Notes: generated by a model from the sequence alone, not told the origin. DNA of 64,000 nt from Xylophilus sp. GOD-11R (GCF_033546935.1 NZ_CP137854.1:2294001-2358000); one strand, 5' to 3'. Counted from the first letter of the stretch, positions 53,589 through 62,400 are shown. Program-made: numbers and translations.

Positions 53589-54128
53589 TTACTGGAGCGG
53601 CTTTTCGTAGTGGAAGGCCATCTCGAACTTGCCTGCGAGATAGGCGATGCGCTTGATGAGTTCGGAGATGCCCTGGATGAACATCATCCCGAAGCCGACC
53701 GGCAGCATCAGCATCGCGGGCCAGCGGATCAGGCCACCGGCGTTGCCGGACATTTCCTTGGTCAGGTACATCTTCATGAACAGCGGCCAGCTGAGCCAGG
53801 CGAGTACGCCCATTACCGGAAGCAGGAAGAAGACGATGCCGAACATGTCGACGTAGACCTGGCCTTTGCCCTTAAGACGGCCGTAGAGGATGTCGACACG
53901 CACGTGTTCGTTGAGGTTGAGCACGACGGGGGCGCCGAGCATCACCGTGGCGGCGAAGAGGTACCACTGGATTTCCAGCCAGCCGTTGGAGCTGATGTCC
54001 AGGCCATAGCGGATGAAGGCGTTGCCTGCCGATATGAGTGCTGCTGCGAGCACGGTCCAGGCGGCGATCTTTCCCAGGATGGAGGAGATCTTGTCTATGG
54101 CTTTGGCCAGCATCAGGAGGAGGGACAT
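53589..54128 (-). CDS. dctQ: TRAP transporter small permease (DctQ-like)
   Basis: A 179-residue membrane protein with four helices, including the conserved SNGWLEIQWYLFAATVMLGA block of DctQ subunits, followed by VRVDILYGRL. It pairs with the DctM protein, whose gene begins 41 bases downstream. It is the first gene of this leftward run, and faces a divergent two-component system that may control it. Confidence 0.9.
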   Translation of the reverse strand: MSLLLMLAKAIDKISSILGKIAAWTVLAAALISAGNAFIRYGLDISSNGWLEIQWYLFAATVMLGAPVVLNLNEHVRVDILYGRLKGKGQVYVDMFGIVFFLLPVMGVLAWLSWPLFMKMYLTKEMSGNAGGLIRWPAMLMLPVGFGMMFIQGISELIKRIAYLAGKFEMAFHYEKPLQ

Positions 54129-54334
54129 GTTTTTTGCCTTTCTTTGCTGGCTTCGGGTTGTCTCGGTATGGTGGCTTGGCGGTGCGGGATGGTACGGGTG
54201 GGGGTGGGGTTTGGGCTGAAAGTTGGCTGACGAGTTTTTGCGGGGTTTTCCCTGATGGGGCAGGGTGGTTTTGATTTTTTGGTAATCGAGGTGAGTTTGT
54301 TTGGTTGCTTATTTTTCTTCTATTTTTCATCGGG

Positions 54335-54364
54335 GGAGCTGGGGGCGCGCAAGCCCCCAGCTCC
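54335..54364. other. Strong symmetric hairpin in the divergent dctQ/response-regulator gap
   Basis: A perfect twelve-base stem (54335-54346 with 54353-54364) with loop GCGCAA. It is not followed by a T tract on either strand, so it is not a normal terminator. It sits where the base composition of the gap flips from G/T-rich (54129-54330) to A/C-rich (54365-54499). The 371-base gap holds no convincing gene; ORFs there are repetitive shadows. It must contain both promoters. Confidence 0.6.
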
Positions 54365-54499
54365 ACCCTACGTTCAGTGGAAGAAGAGAAAAAAGACAAG
54401 CCAGCTCAGCAAAAAAGCAAACCCCCAGCCCCACCTCTGCAAGCAGAAGAAAATCAACCAGATAATCCAGCAGCCAGATAAAGACAAGAGCAAATAAAA

Positions 54500-55207
54500 A
54501 TGCGCCTCCTTTTAGTAGAAGACGACGTCATGGTAGCCAGCGGCATCAAGCTGGGATTAGCCGACGCCGGCTACGCAGTCGACTGGGTAGGCAGCGGCGA
54601 ACGCGCCGAAGAGGCCCTCAACCGTGCGCCTTTCGACGCGGTGATAGTCGACATAGGCCTGCCCAGAATGGACGGCCTGGAGCTCACCAGAAGACTGAGA
54701 ACAGACGGCCACGCCATGCCAGTCCTGATCCTGACAGCCAGAGACGCCCTGGAAGACCGGGTCCAGGGCCTGGACCTCGGCGCCGACGACTACCTGGTCA
54801 AGCCCTTCCAGCTCCCGGAACTCCTGGCACGCCTCAGAGCCCTGCTCAGAAGATCTCACGCCGCCACCTCCGCAGTCCTCACCTTCGGCCCGGTGGAACT
54901 CGACACCGCTCAGCGAAGAGGCAGCGTCGCCGGCCACCCGCTGGAGCTCGGCCCCCGCGAATGGACGGTGCTGGAATACCTGCTCCTGCAGGCCCCCAAC
55001 CCCACGGCGAAGGACAAGCTTTTGCAAGCCCTCACCGGCTGGGACCGCGAGATCACCGCCAACGCGGTCGAAGTCCATATCTCGCGCCTGCGCGCCAAGC
55101 TCGAACCGCACGGCGTCACGCTGCGTGCGATCCGCGGTTTCGGCTACCGGCTCGAACTGCGTCCACCAGCGGCAGTGCAAACCCCGGCGGCGGCCGCCGA
55201 CGAATGA
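54500..55207 (+). CDS. OmpR-family response regulator
   Basis: A 235-residue regulator. The receiver has the acidic pocket EDD (7-9), phosphorylation site D51 in VIVDIGLPRMDG and K in LVKPF. The winged-helix DNA-binding domain fills residues 128-222 (EWTVLEYLLLQAP, VEVHISRLRAKL, IRGFGYRLE). It is co-translated with the sensor kinase by an ATGA overlap. The receiver half uses at least nine AGA codons between about 54660 and 54920, while later codons are normal for the window, which is odd. Confidence 0.94.
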   Translation: MRLLLVEDDVMVASGIKLGLADAGYAVDWVGSGERAEEALNRAPFDAVIVDIGLPRMDGLELTRRLRTDGHAMPVLILTARDALEDRVQGLDLGADDYLVKPFQLPELLARLRALLRRSHAATSAVLTFGPVELDTAQRRGSVAGHPLELGPREWTVLEYLLLQAPNPTAKDKLLQALTGWDREITANAVEVHISRLRAKLEPHGVTLRAIRGFGYRLELRPPAAVQTPAAAADE

Positions 55208-56622
55208 GGCGCCCCACCAAGCCGCAGGTGTTTCGTGGCCTGCAGCGGCGCCTGGTGCTGCTGCTGTTGCTGCCGCTGCTGCTGCTGGCCTTAATGTCGG
55301 CCTGGATCGACTACCGCTCGGCCGACAACGCCGCGCTGCGGCAAGACGCGATCCTGCTGCGCATGGCGCCGCTGCTCGCCGACAGCATCATCGTGCCCGC
55401 CGCCAGCGACGAGCCACCGCAGACGGCGCCCCAGGTGCTGCTGGCACCGCCGGTCGAGGAGTTTTTGAAGGACCGGCCGGGCAAGTCGGCCTGGAGCATG
55501 TCCGACGACGTCGGCCGCGTGCTGCAGGGCGAGGCATGGCTGGAGTCGGCGGCGCCGGGCACGCGCGAGCCGGAGTTCCTGAGCCGGGAGCATGAGGGCG
55601 TGCTCTACCGCATCGTCTCGCTGCGCATCGTGTCGCCGGCGGGCGATTTCGTGATGCAGCTCGCCGACGGCTCCGATCCGCGCCAGGACTGGGGCCGCGC
55701 GATCCTGATCCGCGCGCTGCTGCCCAACCTGATCCTGCTGGTGCTGGCCGCCTTCGCCATGCAATGGGCGGTGCGCCAGGCCTTGCAGCCGCTGCTCGAC
55801 CTGAAGGACGCGGTGGAAAGCCGCTCGCCACGCGACCTCAGCCCGCTCGCGGAAGGCCCCGCACCCGAAGAAGTGCGCCCGCTGGTGCAGTCGCTCAACC
55901 GGCTTTTCGGCCTGGTCAACGCGCAGAGCGACAGCCAGCGCCGCTTCGTGGCCGACGCCGCCCACCAGCTACGCACCCCGCTGGCCGCGCTGCAGTCGCA
56001 GGTGGAGGCCTGGGCGCATGCGGCGGGCAACGACGGGGTGCGGCTGCAGGCGCAGGACGTGGGCCGCATGCGCGATGCGACCCGGCGCACCTCGCAGCTC
56101 GCCCATCAGTTGCTCGCACTGTCGCGCGCCGACGCCCATGCGCTGCACGGGCAGGCCGGCGCGCCGGTGGACCTGCGCGCGCTGTGCCACGTGATGATCG
56201 AACTGCATTTCGCCTATGCCGCCGACCGGCATGTCGACCTGGGCCTGGACTGCGAGCCGGTGAGCCTGGTCGGGCAGGAATGGCTGCTGCGTGAAATGCT
56301 CTCCAACCTGGTCGACAACGCGGTGCGCTACACGCCGTCGGGCGGTACGGTGACGGTGCGTTGCCGCGCCGGGCAGGACGCCGACGGCCGTCCACTCGCG
56401 GTGCTCGAGGTGGAAGACGACGGCCCCGGCATCGCGCCGGAAGAGCGCGGCCGGGTGCTGGAGCGCTTCTACCGGGTGCGCGGCACGACGGGCGAAGGCA
56501 CCGGCCTGGGCCTGGCCATCGCGGATGAAATTGCGCGCAGCCACGGCAGCCGGCTGCAGCTCGAAGCGGGCGAGGGCGGTCGCGGGCTGCGCGCATGGGC
56601 GGTGTTCGGCGGCGCGCTTTAG
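55204..56622 (+). CDS. Sensor histidine kinase (TctE/QseC-like)
   Basis: A 472-residue membrane kinase. One helix near residues 17-35 and another near 167-188 flank a periplasmic domain of the 2CSK_N type seen in TctE. A HAMP-like linker follows, then the H box FVADAAHQLRTPLAAL with H254, the N box SNLVDNAVRYTPSGG, and the ATP lid EDDGPGI and GEGTGLGLAI. TctE-type kinases often sense carboxylates, so it may control the divergent TRAP genes. The ATG at 55204 is fixed by the overlap with the regulator stop. Confidence 0.93.
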   Translation: MRRPTKPQVFRGLQRRLVLLLLLPLLLLALMSAWIDYRSADNAALRQDAILLRMAPLLADSIIVPAASDEPPQTAPQVLLAPPVEEFLKDRPGKSAWSMSDDVGRVLQGEAWLESAAPGTREPEFLSREHEGVLYRIVSLRIVSPAGDFVMQLADGSDPRQDWGRAILIRALLPNLILLVLAAFAMQWAVRQALQPLLDLKDAVESRSPRDLSPLAEGPAPEEVRPLVQSLNRLFGLVNAQSDSQRRFVADAAHQLRTPLAALQSQVEAWAHAAGNDGVRLQAQDVGRMRDATRRTSQLAHQLLALSRADAHALHGQAGAPVDLRALCHVMIELHFAYAADRHVDLGLDCEPVSLVGQEWLLREMLSNLVDNAVRYTPSGGTVTVRCRAGQDADGRPLAVLEVEDDGPGIAPEERGRVLERFYRVRGTTGEGTGLGLAIADEIARSHGSRLQLEAGEGGRGLRAWAVFGGAL

Positions 56623-56688
56623 CCGCTCGCCTGCAGGATCTTGCGGGCTCACCTAGAATCCGGCCCGCGCCCCGGCCTGCCGGGGCGT

Positions 56689-56850
56689 ACGTTTTCAGGG
56701 CGGGGTGCAATTCCCCACCGGCGGTGATGGCGTCGTGGCTGGTAGCCCGCCGCACGAGCCCGCGAGCGTCCGCCGGTGCTGCATCGGCGGAGTCAGCAGA
56801 TTCGGTGCGATCCCGAAGCCGACGGTCATAGTCCGGATGCAAGAAAACGT
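56689..56850 (+). ncRNA. FMN riboswitch (RFN element)
   Basis: The element closely follows the RFN consensus: AGGGCGGGGTGCAATTCCCC, CCGGCGGT, AGCCCGCGAGC, GGAGTCAGCAGATTCGGT, GCCGACGGTCATAGTCCGGA. P1 is a perfect eight-base helix ACGTTTTC (56689-56696) with GAAAACGT (56843-56850). It lies about 100 bases before the lumazine synthase gene and should switch it off when FMN is abundant. Confidence 0.95.
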
Positions 56851-56890
56851 CGGCTCACGTCTCGGTGGCCGTGCCTGTCTTTCATGGGCC

Positions 56891-56945
56891 GGCCGGTGGC
56901 GTGGCCGCATGCCCTGGACCTTGCCGTCGTTTCGCCATACCGGCC
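56891..56945 (+). promoter_or_regulatory. Candidate riboswitch expression platform before ribH
   Basis: GGCCGGT (56891-56897) can pair with ACCGGCC (56939-56945), which ends five bases before the ATG. No T tract follows, so translational rather than terminator control is more likely. The pairing is seen; the regulatory role is inference. Confidence 0.4.
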
Positions 56946-56950
56946 GTCCA

Positions 56951-57463
56951 ATGCCTTCCGACAATTTCTCCGCTTCTTCTTCTTCTTCTTCTTCGTCCAA
57001 CGCTGCGGCCGCCGGCCGCATCGCGCTGATCCACGCCAGCTGGCATCTCGACATCGTGCAGCAGGGCTGCAACGCCTTCATCGCCGCCATGGCCGAGCTC
57101 GGCTATGCCGCCGATTCGATCGATGTGATCGCCGTGCCGGGTGCCTTCGAGATTCCGCTGCATGCCGCCAAGCTCGCCGCCAGCGGCCAATATGCCGGCA
57201 TCGCCACCTGCGCGCTGGTGGTGGACGGCGGCATCTACCGCCACGATTTCGTCGCCACCGCCGTGATCGACGGCCTGATGCGGGTGCAGCTCGACAGTGG
57301 CGTGCCGGTGTTCTCTGCGGTGCTCACGCCGCATCATTTCCACGAGCATGCCGAGCACCGCGACTACTACCTGCGGCATTTCCAGATCAAGGGCCGGGAG
57401 CTGGCACAGGCCTGCGTGACGACCGTGCGCAGCCTCGAGCGCGTAGCGGCGCTCGTTGCCTGA
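56951..57463 (+). CDS. ribH2: 6,7-dimethyl-8-ribityllumazine synthase, type II (RibH2-like)
   Basis: A 170-residue lumazine synthase, the penultimate enzyme of riboflavin synthesis. ALIHASWHLDIVQQG with Trp31, VPGAFEIPLHAAKLA, VVDGGIYRHDFVA (catalytic His98) and SAVLTPHHFHEH are characteristic of the decameric type II enzymes known from Brucella and Mesorhizobium rather than the usual RibH. A low-complexity lead (eight Ser, then Ala) is encoded by a CTT repeat. The start at 56951 is the most likely; no Shine-Dalgarno sequence is obvious. It is controlled by the FMN riboswitch. Confidence 0.88.
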   Translation: MPSDNFSASSSSSSSSNAAAAGRIALIHASWHLDIVQQGCNAFIAAMAELGYAADSIDVIAVPGAFEIPLHAAKLAASGQYAGIATCALVVDGGIYRHDFVATAVIDGLMRVQLDSGVPVFSAVLTPHHFHEHAEHRDYYLRHFQIKGRELAQACVTTVRSLERVAALVA

Positions 57464-57496
57464 CCATCGACCGATCGACCGCGCCCGCCGGGCGCT

Positions 57497-59575
57497 TCAG
57501 TGCAGGATGCGGGCGACCGCGCGCTGCAGGCTGTCGTCGTTGAAGGGCTTGCGCAGCACCATGGCGTCGGCGATGCCGTCGAGCGCCACGGTGTCGGAAT
57601 ACCCGCTCACGAACAGGATCGGCAGGCCCGGATGCAGCTCCTGGGCGCGGCGGGCGACTTCGGCGCCGTTCATGCCCGGCATGATGAAGTCGATCACCGC
57701 GGCGTCGGGCCGCCAGGCGGCGAGTTGTTCGAGGCCGCTGCGTCCATCGGCGCTTTCGGTGACCTCGAAGCCGGCGCTGCCAAGCAGTTCGACGATGACG
57801 CGGCGCACGTCCTCGTCGTCGTCGATCACCAGCAGGCGCTTCCTGGCCGCATTCATCAGGCCGGCATCGTCTTGCGTGGCGGCTGGGCGAATCTGCTCGG
57901 CCGCCACCGCTTCGGTTTCACGCAGCAGCAATTCGACCGTAGTGCCGGCGCCCGGCACGCTGAACAGGCGCAGGTCGCCGCCGCACTGCAGGGCAAAGCC
58001 GTGGGCCTGCGCCAGCCCCAGGCCGGTGCCCTTGCCGCGCTCCTTGGTCGTGAAGAAGGGCTCGATCGCCCGCGCCGCGATCTCGGGCGACATGCCGACG
58101 CCGGTGTCGATGATGCGGATGCCGATGGCCGCGACCGGCTCGCCGGTGTTGAAGACGTGCTTCAGCCGTTCGGCTTCGATCGTCACCCGCCCGCCGCCGG
58201 GCATGGCGTCGCGCGCGTTGACCACCAGATTCAGGATGGCCAACTCCAACTGGTCGCCGTCGGTACGCGCCCAGGTGCCTTCGCTGTGGTCGCGGATTTC
58301 GATGTCGATGTCCGGCCCCAGGGCGTTGCCGATGAGTTCGCGCGCCTGCGCCAGCAGCGGGCGGATTTCCACCGCACGGATGTCGAGCCGCTGGCTGCGC
58401 GAGAAGGTGAGCAGCTGCGAGGTGAGCCGGGTGCCGCGCTCCACGGCCGCGCCAGCGGCGATGGCGTTGCGCATGGCCGGATGGTCTTCGGGCAGCTTGC
58501 GGCGCAGCAGCTGCAGGTTGCCGCTGACGCCCATCAGCAGGTTGTTGAAATCGTGCGCGATGCCGCCGGTGAGCTGGCCCACGGTTTCCAGCCGCTGCGT
58601 GGCATACATCGCGGCTTCGACCTTGCGGCGTTCTTCCACTTCGCGCTCGATCTGCCGGGCCTGCCGCTTGAGCTGGCGTTCCATGTCGCGGTTGTGGGCA
58701 TCCAGGAAGGCCGCGCGTTTCTGGCGCTCGGCATCGAGCGTGGCCAGGATCCGGCCGTCGCGCAGCACCAGCAAGGCCAGCGGCACGATGGTAACGATGA
58801 CCAGCAAGGTCACGGCGGCGTCCATGCCCAGCTTTTCGATGGTGGCCAGCCGCAGCAGCGCCCAGGCAGCCACCGGAGGCACCAGGGTGAACAGCAGCTG
58901 GCGCCGCGTGGCGCCGCCGCCGGGCGCGGGTGCGGCAATGACCGCGGACCAGCCGGTGCGGTGCTCGATGAAGATCGCGCCGAGCGACAGCAGGAACAGA
59001 GCCGAGGCCGTCGGCAGCGTGACGCCGCTGAAGAACTCGAGCGCCCCGATCTGCTCCGGCCCGTACGCGTAACCGAGCAGCACCGTGCCGGTAATGGCCA
59101 TGCCCATGCCCGAGCAGGTGTTCGACAGCCTTGGATAGGCGCGCCGCAAGATCACCGCGCCGGCTACCAGCACGATGCAGCAGGCGGTGGCCGGTGCCGT
59201 CATGCCCCGCGGCGAGTCACCGGGCAACAGGCTGGCGACCAGGCCGCTGACCTGGTCGGTGTCGCTGACCAATCGGCTCGCCAGCACCGCCAGCCCCAGG
59301 GCTGCGGCCGGCGCGGTCGACGCGGCAGCGATGCGGATGTATTCCCGCGCCGACAGCATGATGGCGATTGCCAGCAGGCAGATGCCCAGCGTGGTCACCG
59401 GCGACATGCCCGCACGGGTGACGATGAGATGCGGGAAATCGAAGGTGAAACCGGAAAAGGCCAGCACCGCGATCAGCGCCGCCACCACCGCGCCCAGGTC
59501 GGCCGTCGCGAGCACGCGGCGGTCGAGCCGGCGGTACCGGGTGCGGTCGATCGGATGGTTGGGAACAGAGGCCAT
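57497..59575 (-). CDS. Hybrid histidine kinase with N-terminal membrane sensor and C-terminal receiver
   Basis: A 692-residue protein. About eight hydrophobic helices fill residues 20-275 and contain no known ligand motif. A coiled coil (about 280-325) leads to the HisKA domain with H341 in GGIAHDFNNLL, the ATPase domain (LNLVVNARDAMPGGG, IDTGVGMSP, GKGTGLGLAQAHGF) and a receiver with the acidic pair in VIDDDEDVRR and phospho-Asp in VIDFIMPGMNG. No output domain is present, so phosphotransfer to a separate regulator is expected. The ATG at 59575 is chosen. Confidence 0.9.
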   Translation of the reverse strand: MASVPNHPIDRTRYRRLDRRVLATADLGAVVAALIAVLAFSGFTFDFPHLIVTRAGMSPVTTLGICLLAIAIMLSAREYIRIAAASTAPAAALGLAVLASRLVSDTDQVSGLVASLLPGDSPRGMTAPATACCIVLVAGAVILRRAYPRLSNTCSGMGMAITGTVLLGYAYGPEQIGALEFFSGVTLPTASALFLLSLGAIFIEHRTGWSAVIAAPAPGGGATRRQLLFTLVPPVAAWALLRLATIEKLGMDAAVTLLVIVTIVPLALLVLRDGRILATLDAERQKRAAFLDAHNRDMERQLKRQARQIEREVEERRKVEAAMYATQRLETVGQLTGGIAHDFNNLLMGVSGNLQLLRRKLPEDHPAMRNAIAAGAAVERGTRLTSQLLTFSRSQRLDIRAVEIRPLLAQARELIGNALGPDIDIEIRDHSEGTWARTDGDQLELAILNLVVNARDAMPGGGRVTIEAERLKHVFNTGEPVAAIGIRIIDTGVGMSPEIAARAIEPFFTTKERGKGTGLGLAQAHGFALQCGGDLRLFSVPGAGTTVELLLRETEAVAAEQIRPAATQDDAGLMNAARKRLLVIDDDEDVRRVIVELLGSAGFEVTESADGRSGLEQLAAWRPDAAVIDFIMPGMNGAEVARRAQELHPGLPILFVSGYSDTVALDGIADAMVLRKPFNDDSLQRAVARILH

Positions 59576-59688
59576 GGTGGGGTCGGTGAGTCGATGTCTC
59601 GTTCTGCGGGGAGTGATTTTCACTTGGCGGCAGGGGGAATAGTGACTATCGGAAACGGCCGAATGCATTTGCCCGCCAATAATTGCCC

Positions 59689-60693
59689 ATGGACAAGATC
59701 GATTTGACAGTTCTCCGGGCCTTGCGCGACTGGCGCGCCGCCGGCCGGCACGCCTTGTTGGCCACCGTGGTGCGCACCTGGGGCTCCTCGCCGCGGCCGG
59801 TCGGATCGACCCTGGCGCTGCGCGAAGACGGCGCCGTGGTCGGCTCGGTCTCGGGTGGCTGCATCGAGGACGACCTCATCGCCCGCCATACCGGCGGGAC
59901 ATTCGACCGTTCGCCGGAATTGCTGCGCTACGGCATCGACGCCGACGAGGCGCACCGCTTCGGCCTGCCGTGCGGCGGCACGCTGGAGCTGATGCTGGAG
60001 TTCGATCCCGACGCCGCGTCACTGTCGGATCTGGTGGCCACGCTGGAATCCGGCCGTCTGGTGCGGCGCCGCGTCGCCCTGGGCGACGGCGCGGTCACCC
60101 TGGTCTCGACCGACGAGCCGCAGGCGCTGGAGCTCGACGGCCAGTCGCTGTCGGCGACCTTCGGGCCGGAATTTCGCATGCTGCTGATCGGCGCCGGCGC
60201 CTTGTCGGAATACCTGGCGACCATGGCGAAGTTCAGCGGCTTCTCGGTCACGGTGTGCGATCCGCGGGCCGAATACAGCGGCCACTGGTCGGTGCCGGGC
60301 GTGACCCTGGCGCCGGGCATGCCCGACGACGTGGTCACCGCGTTCCGGCCCGACGGCCGATCCTGCGTCATCGCGCTCACCCACGATCCCAAGCTCGACG
60401 ACCTGGCACTGCTCGAGGCCCTGCAGAGCGACGCCTTTTATGTGGGCGCGATCGGCTCCCGGCGAAACAACGCCGCTCGGCGCCAGCGGCTGGCGCAGCA
60501 TTTCGATGTGTCGGCCGAGGCACTGGCGCGGCTGCGCGGTCCGATCGGTCTCTATATCGGCAGCAAGACGCCACCAGAGATCGCGGTGAGCGTCATGGCC
60601 GAGGTGCTGGCGGTGAAGAACAGCGTCAGCCTGCCGGCCGAAATGGCGGTAGCCGTCGGCAAGCAGGCCGAAGAGCCGTCGCTGGTGGCCTGA
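59689..60693 (+). CDS. XdhC/CoxI family protein
   Basis: A 334-residue protein. The N-terminal XdhC domain (TWGSSPRPVGSTLALREDG, GSVSGGCIEDDLI) and the C-terminal Rossmann domain (MLLIGAGALSEYLATMAKF, YVGAIGSRRN, GLYIGSKTPPEIAVS) are complete. These proteins insert sulfurated molybdenum cofactor into xanthine dehydrogenase-type enzymes. No xdhA/xdhB or cox genes lie in the window, so its client is elsewhere. ATG at 59689 preferred over a TTG at 59683. Confidence 0.9.
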   Translation: MDKIDLTVLRALRDWRAAGRHALLATVVRTWGSSPRPVGSTLALREDGAVVGSVSGGCIEDDLIARHTGGTFDRSPELLRYGIDADEAHRFGLPCGGTLELMLEFDPDAASLSDLVATLESGRLVRRRVALGDGAVTLVSTDEPQALELDGQSLSATFGPEFRMLLIGAGALSEYLATMAKFSGFSVTVCDPRAEYSGHWSVPGVTLAPGMPDDVVTAFRPDGRSCVIALTHDPKLDDLALLEALQSDAFYVGAIGSRRNNAARRQRLAQHFDVSAEALARLRGPIGLYIGSKTPPEIAVSVMAEVLAVKNSVSLPAEMAVAVGKQAEEPSLVA

Positions 60694-60707
60694 GGGCCGC
60701 CCAGCGT

Positions 60708-62288
60708 TCAGCGCAGCGCGATCAGCTCGCCCTGCGGCGGCAGGCGGAAGGTGCCGACGAGCGTTGCCAGGTGCTCGGCCTGCGCCTTCAACCCCTCGGC
60801 GGCGGCCGACGATTGCTCCACCAGCGCCGCGTTCTGCTGCGTCATCTGGTCGAGGTTGGTCACCGCCTCGCTCACCTGGCCGAGCCCGGTGCTCTGCTCG
60901 CTGGTGGCCACCGATATCTCGTTGATGATGGCCGTTACCCGCGCCACCGAGCTCACGATCTCGGTCATGGTCGCCCCGGCCGCCTGCACCAGCTGCGTGC
61001 CGTCGTTCACCTGCCGCACGCTGTCGGCGATGAGCCCGCCGATCTCGCGCGCGGCGGTCGCCGAGCGCTGCGCCAGGTTGCGCACCTCGGCCGCCACCAC
61101 CGCGAAACCACGGCCTTGTTCCCCCGCGCGGGCGGCTTCCACCGCCGCGTTGAGCGCCAGAATGTTGGTCTGGAAGGCGATGCTGTCGATGACGCCGGTG
61201 ATCTCCGAAATGCGCCGCGACGAGCCCGCGATGCCCTCCATGGTGGCAACCACCTTGGCCACCGCTTCCCGCCCGCTGACGGCCACGCCGCCGGCGGATT
61301 CGGCCAGGCCGCTGGCCTGACGGGCCGCGTCGGCCGTCTGGCGCACGGTCGCCAGCAGCTCTTCCATGCTGGCTGCGACCTGTTCCAGGTTGGATGCGGT
61401 CTGTTCGGTGCGCGAGGCCAGGTCGTTGTTGCCGGCGGCGATTTCCGAACTGGCGCCGGCCACGCTGGTGCTGGAGCCGCGCAGGTCGGCGACCAGCGAC
61501 GCCAGACGCTTCTGCATGCCGCCGAGGCCGAGCAGCATGGCCTGCAGTTCATCGCGGCTGCCGGGGTGGGGAGCGGGCAGGGCGGAGGTGAGATCACCCT
61601 GCGCGATGTCGTTGGCGAGGCCGGACGCCGAGGCGAGCGGCTTCAGGATGGAACGCGCCAGCGCCCAGGCGCAAAGCACGCTGGCCAGCAGGCCGAGCAG
61701 GATGCCCGCGACCAGCAGCAGGATGCCGGTGCGCGCGTTGTGGGCTGCCGCCGTGCGTTCCTCGTCGACCAGGCGTCGCTGAAAGGCGGCCAGTTCCTCG
61801 ACCGAAGCGGCATAGGCGGCGGCGGCCGGGCGCAGATTGCCGGCGACGGCGTCGGGCGGCAGGGTTTCGCCGGCCTGGCGGCGGCCGACGAGGCCGTCGC
61901 GGATCTTGCGGAAATTGCCGCCGGCGCTGTCGATGGCAGCGAAGAGACGGCGCGAATCCTCGTCGGTGGCCAGCGCTTCCAGCCGCTTGCGCACCAATTC
62001 CGACCGGGCCGAGGTCGCCTTGCGGTCCGCGTCGATGCGGGCCACGAAAGCCGGGTTGTCGGTGAGCTCCAGCAAGGTTTCGGCGCGGCTCGCGCTGATC
62101 ACCACGATGGCCTGCAGCTCGCGGGCGAGCAGGGCACGTTCGGAAGAGGCGCCACCCAGGTCGTCGGCCAGCGCACGGAGCTGATTCAGGCGCCAAACGC
62201 CGATGCCGGCGGCCAGCGCCATGACCAGGCACACCAGCCCGAAAGCGGAGGCCAGGCGGGGCGCCAGCCTTGCACGAGAAAGAAACAT
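60708..62288 (-). CDS. Methyl-accepting chemotaxis protein
   Basis: A 526-residue chemoreceptor. A first membrane helix (about 10-32), a periplasmic four-helix-bundle sensor (about 35-190) with no known ligand motif, a second helix (about 192-213) and a HAMP linker precede the signalling bundle. The hairpin tip is [21 protein letters not shown] and [20 protein letters not shown], the universal MCP signature. It ends [20 protein letters not shown], without a terminal CheR-binding pentapeptide. A sigma-28-like promoter lies 68 bases upstream. Confidence 0.94.
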   Translation of the reverse strand: MFLSRARLAPRLASAFGLVCLVMALAAGIGVWRLNQLRALADDLGGASSERALLARELQAIVVISASRAETLLELTDNPAFVARIDADRKATSARSELVRKRLEALATDEDSRRLFAAIDSAGGNFRKIRDGLVGRRQAGETLPPDAVAGNLRPAAAAYAASVEELAAFQRRLVDEERTAAAHNARTGILLLVAGILLGLLASVLCAWALARSILKPLASASGLANDIAQGDLTSALPAPHPGSRDELQAMLLGLGGMQKRLASLVADLRGSSTSVAGASSEIAAGNNDLASRTEQTASNLEQVAASMEELLATVRQTADAARQASGLAESAGGVAVSGREAVAKVVATMEGIAGSSRRISEITGVIDSIAFQTNILALNAAVEAARAGEQGRGFAVVAAEVRNLAQRSATAAREIGGLIADSVRQVNDGTQLVQAAGATMTEIVSSVARVTAIINEISVATSEQSTGLGQVSEAVTNLDQMTQQNAALVEQSSAAAEGLKAQAEHLATLVGTFRLPPQGELIALR

Positions 62289-62355
62289 CGATCACCACCG
62301 TAGACGGCAGACTCCCGCGTGCGGGCCGCACGGCTCGGATCTGCTCGTCTCCTGG

Positions 62356-62382
62356 ATATCGGCCTTTTTCGGCCGATCTTGA
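62356..62382 (-). promoter_or_regulatory. Sigma-28 (FliA) promoter of the chemoreceptor gene
   Basis: On the minus strand TCAA (62382-62379) is followed after exactly 15 bases by GCCGATAT (62363-62356). The consensus is TAAA-N15-GCCGATAA, so 10 of 12 positions match with ideal spacing. The same segment also forms a seven-base hairpin (62358-62364 with 62371-62377). Transcription would start about 60 bases before the MCP ATG. Confidence 0.75.
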
Positions 62383-62400
62383 GGGCGCGTCGCCCGAGGC

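Noticed and set aside
53872..54399. A 175-codon Pro/Lys-rich frame across the dctQ start and the skewed gap
   Set aside because: Its composition simply follows the C/A-rich leader, and its second half overlaps dctQ in another frame. No Shine-Dalgarno sequence or family similarity was seen.
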